64,000 nt of DNA from Epilithonimonas zeae. Lineage in GTDB: Bacteria > Bacteroidota > Bacteroidia > Flavobacteriales > Weeksellaceae. A program made the translations under genes and the position numbers. Positions 60,346-64,000 of this stretch are shown piece by piece; positions within the stretch are counted from its first letter, which is position 1; every line of letters begins with the position of its first letter. The stretch covers positions 1 to 64,000 of the forward strand of contig NZ_FSRK01000001.1 of the NCBI RefSeq assembly GCF_900141765.1. Direction: 5' to 3'. Under the pieces are notes generated by a model. The model was not told the origin of the DNA. It ran no database searches and saw only the letters and a program-made list of their open reading frames with translations.

Positions 60346-61275
60346 TTAGAAATTGTTTATAATATAAAGATTAATGTCTGTTTCTGTACTCAAATCCAGC
60401 TTTCTACGGATGCGATACTTCTTATTTTCGATTGCTTTTACTGTAGAGTTGGTTGCGATAGCAATCTCTTTGGTGCTAAGATTCAACTTTAGTAATGCAC
60501 ATATTTCCAATTCGGATGAAATAAGGTTTGGTGTAGCACCTAAAATATTATCAAAAAAATCTGGAAACTGAGATTTGAAATAAGTAATGAATAATGAATT
60601 CTTACTCATCGCCAATTCATACAATTCTCCGGAAAAATTAATTTTATCTGTTTTCTGAATCATAGCATTCAGTTTTTCCTTTTCTATATAATATTTTACA
60701 AGGAATCGTTCTTTTCTGTAGATGAAATACATCCCGACGAAGGTGCAAAAAGAAATTTCTATGATTTTATAGATTCTAACATACCATTCTTCTATAGGAG
60801 AAAGATTCTGATCGTAGAATCTACTTAGATAATAATCAGTAGTAACATTAATTAAAAACCAAAGTAGATAGGATAAAATCAAAAAGAATATAATCCATCG
60901 GTCTCTGATATAATCGAAGAAAAAGGCTACTGCAATGGTTAAAGAAACATACGATAAATAGTTCATACAGCCTTCTCCTGAAATGGTGTCGAAATAAAAA
61001 ATCATTATTCCTAAGAAAAAGAAAAGTAACATCAGAAGTTTTGGATTGAACCTGATTCTGTCCGGCCAAAACAATGTGCCTAACATAAAAATAGTAAAGC
61101 TTCCAAAAATTATACAATTCACAGGACGAAAAAGAAGGATGTTAATAACCACATTGCACAATAAAAGGAAAACCAAAACAAATGTATAAACATCGAACAG
61201 GATACTTTTTTCGTATTCCATTTCATTTTTTGCAAGGTCTCTTTTTTTAGCTAATATAGAAGCTATATAGTTCAT
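60346..61275 (-). CDS. Membrane-bound LuxR-type transcriptional regulator
   Basis: This 309-residue protein has six or seven transmembrane helices (about residues 25-200), a short linker with some coiled-coil character (VKYYIEKEKLNAMIQK) and a C-terminal LuxR/FixJ helix-turn-helix at about 245-300 (SSELEICALLKLNLSTKEIAIATNSTVKAIENKKYRIRRKL). No histidine kinase or receiver domain is present, so it is a one-component membrane sensor. It lies divergent from a lipoprotein gene; the 213 bases between them carry a perfect 15-bp palindrome. The 236 bases downstream of purA (60110-60345) hold two copies of CATTTGTGTTT and no gene that I can support. Confidence 0.85.
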   Translation of the reverse strand: MNYIASILAKKRDLAKNEMEYEKSILFDVYTFVLVFLLLCNVVINILLFRPVNCIIFGSFTIFMLGTLFWPDRIRFNPKLLMLLFFFLGIMIFYFDTISGEGCMNYLSYVSLTIAVAFFFDYIRDRWIIFFLILSYLLWFLINVTTDYYLSRFYDQNLSPIEEWYVRIYKIIEISFCTFVGMYFIYRKERFLVKYYIEKEKLNAMIQKTDKINFSGELYELAMSKNSLFITYFKSQFPDFFDNILGATPNLISSELEICALLKLNLSTKEIAIATNSTVKAIENKKYRIRRKLDLSTETDINLYIINNF

Positions 61276-61460
61276 AATTCTTTGTAGGCTTTATGATTTT
61301 AAATAGACTTTTAATATAAAATTCAGTGTGATATTAAAGTTGGAATCAAATTTATGCAGAAAATTTATAACATTTAAACTCCTGATAATAAATATAATTA
61401 ACAATTTTTAACAATTTATAATCTATTTTGGAATCATAATTGAAATTGGTTTAATTGTAA

Positions 61461-61475
61461 TTCACAATTTGTGAA
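61461..61475. promoter_or_regulatory. Candidate operator: 15-bp perfect palindrome
   Basis: TTCACAATTTGTGAA has 7-bp arms around one base and ends 13 bases before the ATG of the lipoprotein gene. It lies in the divergent region shared with the membrane-bound LuxR-type regulator, which is the natural candidate to bind it. Confidence 0.5.
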
Positions 61476-61488
61476 AAAATAAAAAGTT

Positions 61489-62037
61489 ATGAAAAATTTA
61501 TTTTTAACAGGAGCGAGTATAATTTTATTGTTATCATCTTGTAATAAAGATGAAAAAGTACAAGCTGCTTCTTTGGAGCAACAAAAGTTGGATTATCAAG
61601 CTAGACAGATTGATATTGAAAAACAAAAGTTGGCCATAGAGAAAGAAAAAATCAATTTCGAAAGACAAAAAGATAGCCTCAATAAAGTGGAAGAGGAGAA
61701 AGAAGCAGAGAGAAAAGCTGAAGCTAATCGTGTTGCCAGAAAAAGTTCCAGAAGGAGTAGCTCTTCATCTTCATCAGGAAGCGTGGCTTCTAATTCTTCG
61801 TCTTCAGGCTCCTCAGGTTCCTCAAGTTCAGCTGGAACTACAGCGACTCAGAAAAAAGGCTGGAGTAGTGCGGCGAAAGGTACGGTTATTGGTACGGTTG
61901 GTGGAGCGGCAGCTGGAGCCATTATTTCTAAGAAAAATCCTGGTTTGGGAGCCGTAATTGGTGGTGTAGCAGGTGGTGCAACTGGTTATACAATTGGTAG
62001 AGCCAATGATAGAAAAACCGGGCGAGTACAGAAGTAA
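61489..62037 (+). CDS. Lipoprotein with coiled coil, Ser-rich linker and glycine zipper
   Basis: This 182-residue lipoprotein (lipobox LLSSCNK) has a coiled coil rich in Gln/Lys/Glu (about 28-85), a Ser/Gly-rich linker (about 86-118) and a C-terminal glycine-zipper segment (about 128-170) with GTVIGTVGGAAAGAII and GAVIGGVAGGATGYTIG. Glycine-zipper domains of this sort insert into or line the outer membrane. The overall order is seen in stress-related envelope lipoproteins. Function is not known. It is divergent from the LuxR-type regulator. Confidence 0.78.
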   Translation: MKNLFLTGASIILLLSSCNKDEKVQAASLEQQKLDYQARQIDIEKQKLAIEKEKINFERQKDSLNKVEEEKEAERKAEANRVARKSSRRSSSSSSSGSVASNSSSSGSSGSSSSAGTTATQKKGWSSAAKGTVIGTVGGAAAGAIISKKNPGLGAVIGGVAGGATGYTIGRANDRKTGRVQK

Positions 62038-62064
62038 ATTTTCTTCATATATATTTTAACACGG

Positions 62065-62099
62065 AAAGATTGCTTATTTTTGGTAAGCAATCTTTTTTA
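62065..62099 (+). terminator. Terminator of the glycine-zipper lipoprotein gene
   Basis: A perfect 12-bp stem (AAAGATTGCTTA at 62065-62076 with TAAGCAATCTTT at 62084-62095) is followed by T3. The next start codon, at 62099, touches its end. Confidence 0.88.
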
Positions 62100-63727
62100 T
62101 GCTTATAATTCTCAAAACTGTTCTCATATTTCTCTTTATCAATTTTGGTAATGGAATTATTGTGGGTAAACTTCTAAAAATCAAAAATGAGAGTTTTACA
62201 ATCATTTCTCTTTTAGGGATTCTAAGCGTTACCTTTTTACAAACAATTCTGGCTTTTTTCTTGCCATTGAATTTTTATATAGAAATTACATTTTTAATTT
62301 CTGGAGTTTTTGGAATGATATTATTTTTAAAAGAGAAAGATTTTACCCAGTTTGAGTTTAGGAAGAATATCGACTTTTGGTTTTATTTTTTTATAATATT
62401 AATTCTTTTTGTTGCATCCTTTTCGCCTTATTTATATGATCATTACAGTTATTATGTTCCAACTGTTACGTTTCTCAAAGAAGTTGGCTTTGTAAAAGGA
62501 ATTTCAAATATAGATTTATTATTGGGTCAATCATCGTTTTGGCACGTTTATCAAGCTGGATTTTCAAATTTAACTGATGAGTTTTTAAGAATTAATGTTT
62601 ATTTACTACTCTTATTTTTGATTTATATTTATGAAAGAAGGCAGTGGGTTCTGTTTCTGTTTATTCCATTTTTCTTAATTTTTATTCAGCAGCCAAGCCC
62701 GGATTTACCAACCTTTATAATTTCTTTAATTGTTCTGAATGAATTATTAATTAACTCGGACAGAAAAGTACTTTTATACATTTCAATATTTGTATTTTGT
62801 ATAAAGCCAACAATGTTTTGGTTACCATTGCTGATTGTTTTAGAAAGTATTTACCAAAGAAATTTCAAATTTCAAATGTTGATTCCAATTTTGGCTTTTG
62901 GAAGTTTATTTGTTTTCAAAAATATCTGGCTTTTCGGATTTCCTGTTTTTCCTGTTTCAGCTTTTGATTTTAATTTGTCTTGGAAGCCGAGTGAGGAGAT
63001 TTTGACTTACTCTTCACAAATCGGATTGATGAAATCTTATGATATGCATTATTCTTATCAGCAGATTCTGGGATTTAATCTTTGGGAAAGAATTTATCAT
63101 TGGTTTACAATTGGATTGAAATCAATTTTAAATTTCGGAATTGTTTTGAGTGTAATAATCTTAGGATTTTTAGCATTTAGAAGAAAAGATAAATTTTACT
63201 TTTTACTTTTCATTTTCATTTGTGTTTTATTGAAGTTTATTTTTATAATTGTCTTCTCAGCACAATATCGATTTTTTATTGATATTTATTTAGTTGTGTT
63301 GTTTCTGATTTTTAAAAATATTTCAGAACAGAAATCTATTTTTACAACTGTCATTACTTCAGTTTTTGTATCAGTGATTTTTATATTCCCGGGATTTATT
63401 CAAAAATTCAATGTAGGGAAAAAGATGTCGGGTTTTAATTGGTATCAGCTTTATAAACCAAAAGAGAATAATTTGATTAATATCAATTCAGAATATAAGA
63501 TTGGGAATTTAAACTTTTATGTTCCTAAATACCCTTTTCAGAAAGAGTTTTTTCCTTGGCTTAATATTTATGATTTGAAGCTTTATGATTATTACGGGAT
63601 TTTTCCACAATATCTTGGTAAAGATGTGAGGAATGGATTCTTGCAAAGAAAATTGACAAAAGAAGAAAAAATCCAATTAAAGGAAATCATTTCCGAAACC
63701 GAGAAGTACAATCCAAAAGTCCCTTAA
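62099..63727 (+). CDS. Large multi-pass membrane protein, possibly GT-C/LIC_10190-like
   Basis: This 542-residue protein has about twelve transmembrane helices. The first loop after the third helix holds SFSPYLYDHYSYYVPTVTFLKEVGFVKGI and WHVYQAGFSN, with Asp and His residues placed as in GT-C type glycosyltransferases and the LIC_10190 family of membrane proteins. A hydrophilic domain of about 90 residues closes the protein. A sugar-transfer role is therefore possible but not shown. The start codon lies at the edge of the preceding terminator, leaving no room for a leader unless transcription reads through, so the true start could be a later ATG or the promoter could lie upstream. Confidence 0.65.
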   Translation: MLIILKTVLIFLFINFGNGIIVGKLLKIKNESFTIISLLGILSVTFLQTILAFFLPLNFYIEITFLISGVFGMILFLKEKDFTQFEFRKNIDFWFYFFIILILFVASFSPYLYDHYSYYVPTVTFLKEVGFVKGISNIDLLLGQSSFWHVYQAGFSNLTDEFLRINVYLLLLFLIYIYERRQWVLFLFIPFFLIFIQQPSPDLPTFIISLIVLNELLINSDRKVLLYISIFVFCIKPTMFWLPLLIVLESIYQRNFKFQMLIPILAFGSLFVFKNIWLFGFPVFPVSAFDFNLSWKPSEEILTYSSQIGLMKSYDMHYSYQQILGFNLWERIYHWFTIGLKSILNFGIVLSVIILGFLAFRRKDKFYFLLFIFICVLLKFIFIIVFSAQYRFFIDIYLVVLFLIFKNISEQKSIFTTVITSVFVSVIFIFPGFIQKFNVGKKMSGFNWYQLYKPKENNLININSEYKIGNLNFYVPKYPFQKEFFPWLNIYDLKLYDYYGIFPQYLGKDVRNGFLQRKLTKEEKIQLKEIISETEKYNPKVP

Positions 63728-63735
63728 AATTTCTT

Positions 63736-63743
63736 TATCTTTG
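63736..63743 (+). promoter_or_regulatory. -7 box (TATCTTTG) of ruvB
   Basis: A full match to TAnnTTTG lies 63 bases before the ruvB ATG. No -33 element is evident. Confidence 0.5.
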
Positions 63744-63806
63744 AATACCATTAAACCGAATTCAATTTCTGGTTTAATTTTTCATTTTAATTATTAATTC
63801 AAAGCA

Positions 63807-64000
63807 ATGCCCGATTTTTTACATCCCGATAAATACAATTATTCTGATGACGATTTGATTCAGGAAGAAAAAATCCGACCGCAGAGTTTCAGAGATTTTG
63901 CGGGGCAAAGAAAAACGCTTGATAACCTGGAAGTTTTCGTGGCAGCAGCTAAAAATCGTGGAAGTGCTTTGGACCATGTTCTTTTGCACGGTCCACCGGG
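63807..64000 (+). CDS. ruvB: Holliday junction branch migration helicase RuvB (5' part)
   Basis: The first 64 residues are in the window. They read [19 protein letters not shown], then the RuvB hallmark [20 protein letters not shown], and VLLHGPPG, which is the start of the Walker A motif and is cut by the window end. The protein drives branch migration with RuvA in recombination. Confidence 0.93.
   Translation, partial: MPDFLHPDKYNYSDDDLIQEEKIRPQSFRDFAGQRKTLDNLEVFVAAAKNRGSALDHVLLHGPP

Overview
The window looks like a chromosomal segment of a flavobacterium of the family Weeksellaceae (Chryseobacterium/Epilithonimonas-like). The evidence is AT-rich DNA, no Shine-Dalgarno sequences, Bacteroidetes promoters (TTTG, 17-20 bp, TAnnTTTG), three secreted proteins with type IX secretion (T9SS) C-terminal sorting domains, many SusD-era style lipoproteins with short lipoboxes, and flavobacterial families (DUF6452, DUF6048, DUF6705, DUF4173). 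The genus is an inference. No prophage, insertion sequence or CRISPR array was seen; the window is mostly core genome with a few accessory islands.

Layout. 1-100: 3' end of a 5S rRNA and its terminator. 0.3-9.8 kb: thioredoxin-fold lipoprotein, RlmD-type methyltransferase, DUF6452/DUF6048 pair, SppA, FolK and two tandem OmpA-family proteins. 9.8-14.2 kb: recQ, fmt, a NUDIX hydrolase and an exo/endonuclease-phosphatase. 14.3-22.8 kb: GH3 beta-glucosidase, M43 protease, M1 aminopeptidase, lipoproteins, FKBP isomerase. 22.9-28.7 kb: clpB, a TPR/AraC membrane regulator and a T9SS cargo. 28.9-39.4 kb: a T9SS metalloprotease, paaG/paaI-like genes and a 2048-residue subtilisin with six FN3-CUB pairs.

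39.4-44.5 kb: an envelope operon of small membrane proteins, a winged-helix regulator, a calcineurin-like phosphoesterase, a Coq4-like protein, a DUF4173 protein and a lipoprotein. Two nearly identical palindromes precede its first gene and its phosphoesterase gene, suggesting autoregulation. 44.6-52.4 kb: aroQ, two envelope genes, three tRNA-Glu genes around rpsT, amidase, lptD, ridA.

52.4-56.6 kb is the most unusual part. It holds a previously unexplained array of sixteen 21-bp units in perfect phase (52453-52788), a small gene broken by one extra base in a homopolymer, and a cassette of a JAMM-domain lipoprotein, a DUF6705 lipoprotein and an M23 peptidase. 56.6-64.0 kb: asnB, a candidate small RNA, purA, a membrane-bound LuxR-type regulator divergent from a glycine-zipper lipoprotein with a 15-bp palindrome between them, a polytopic membrane protein, and the start of ruvB, cut by the window edge.

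All functional names come from motif and family recognition by eye; no database search was run.
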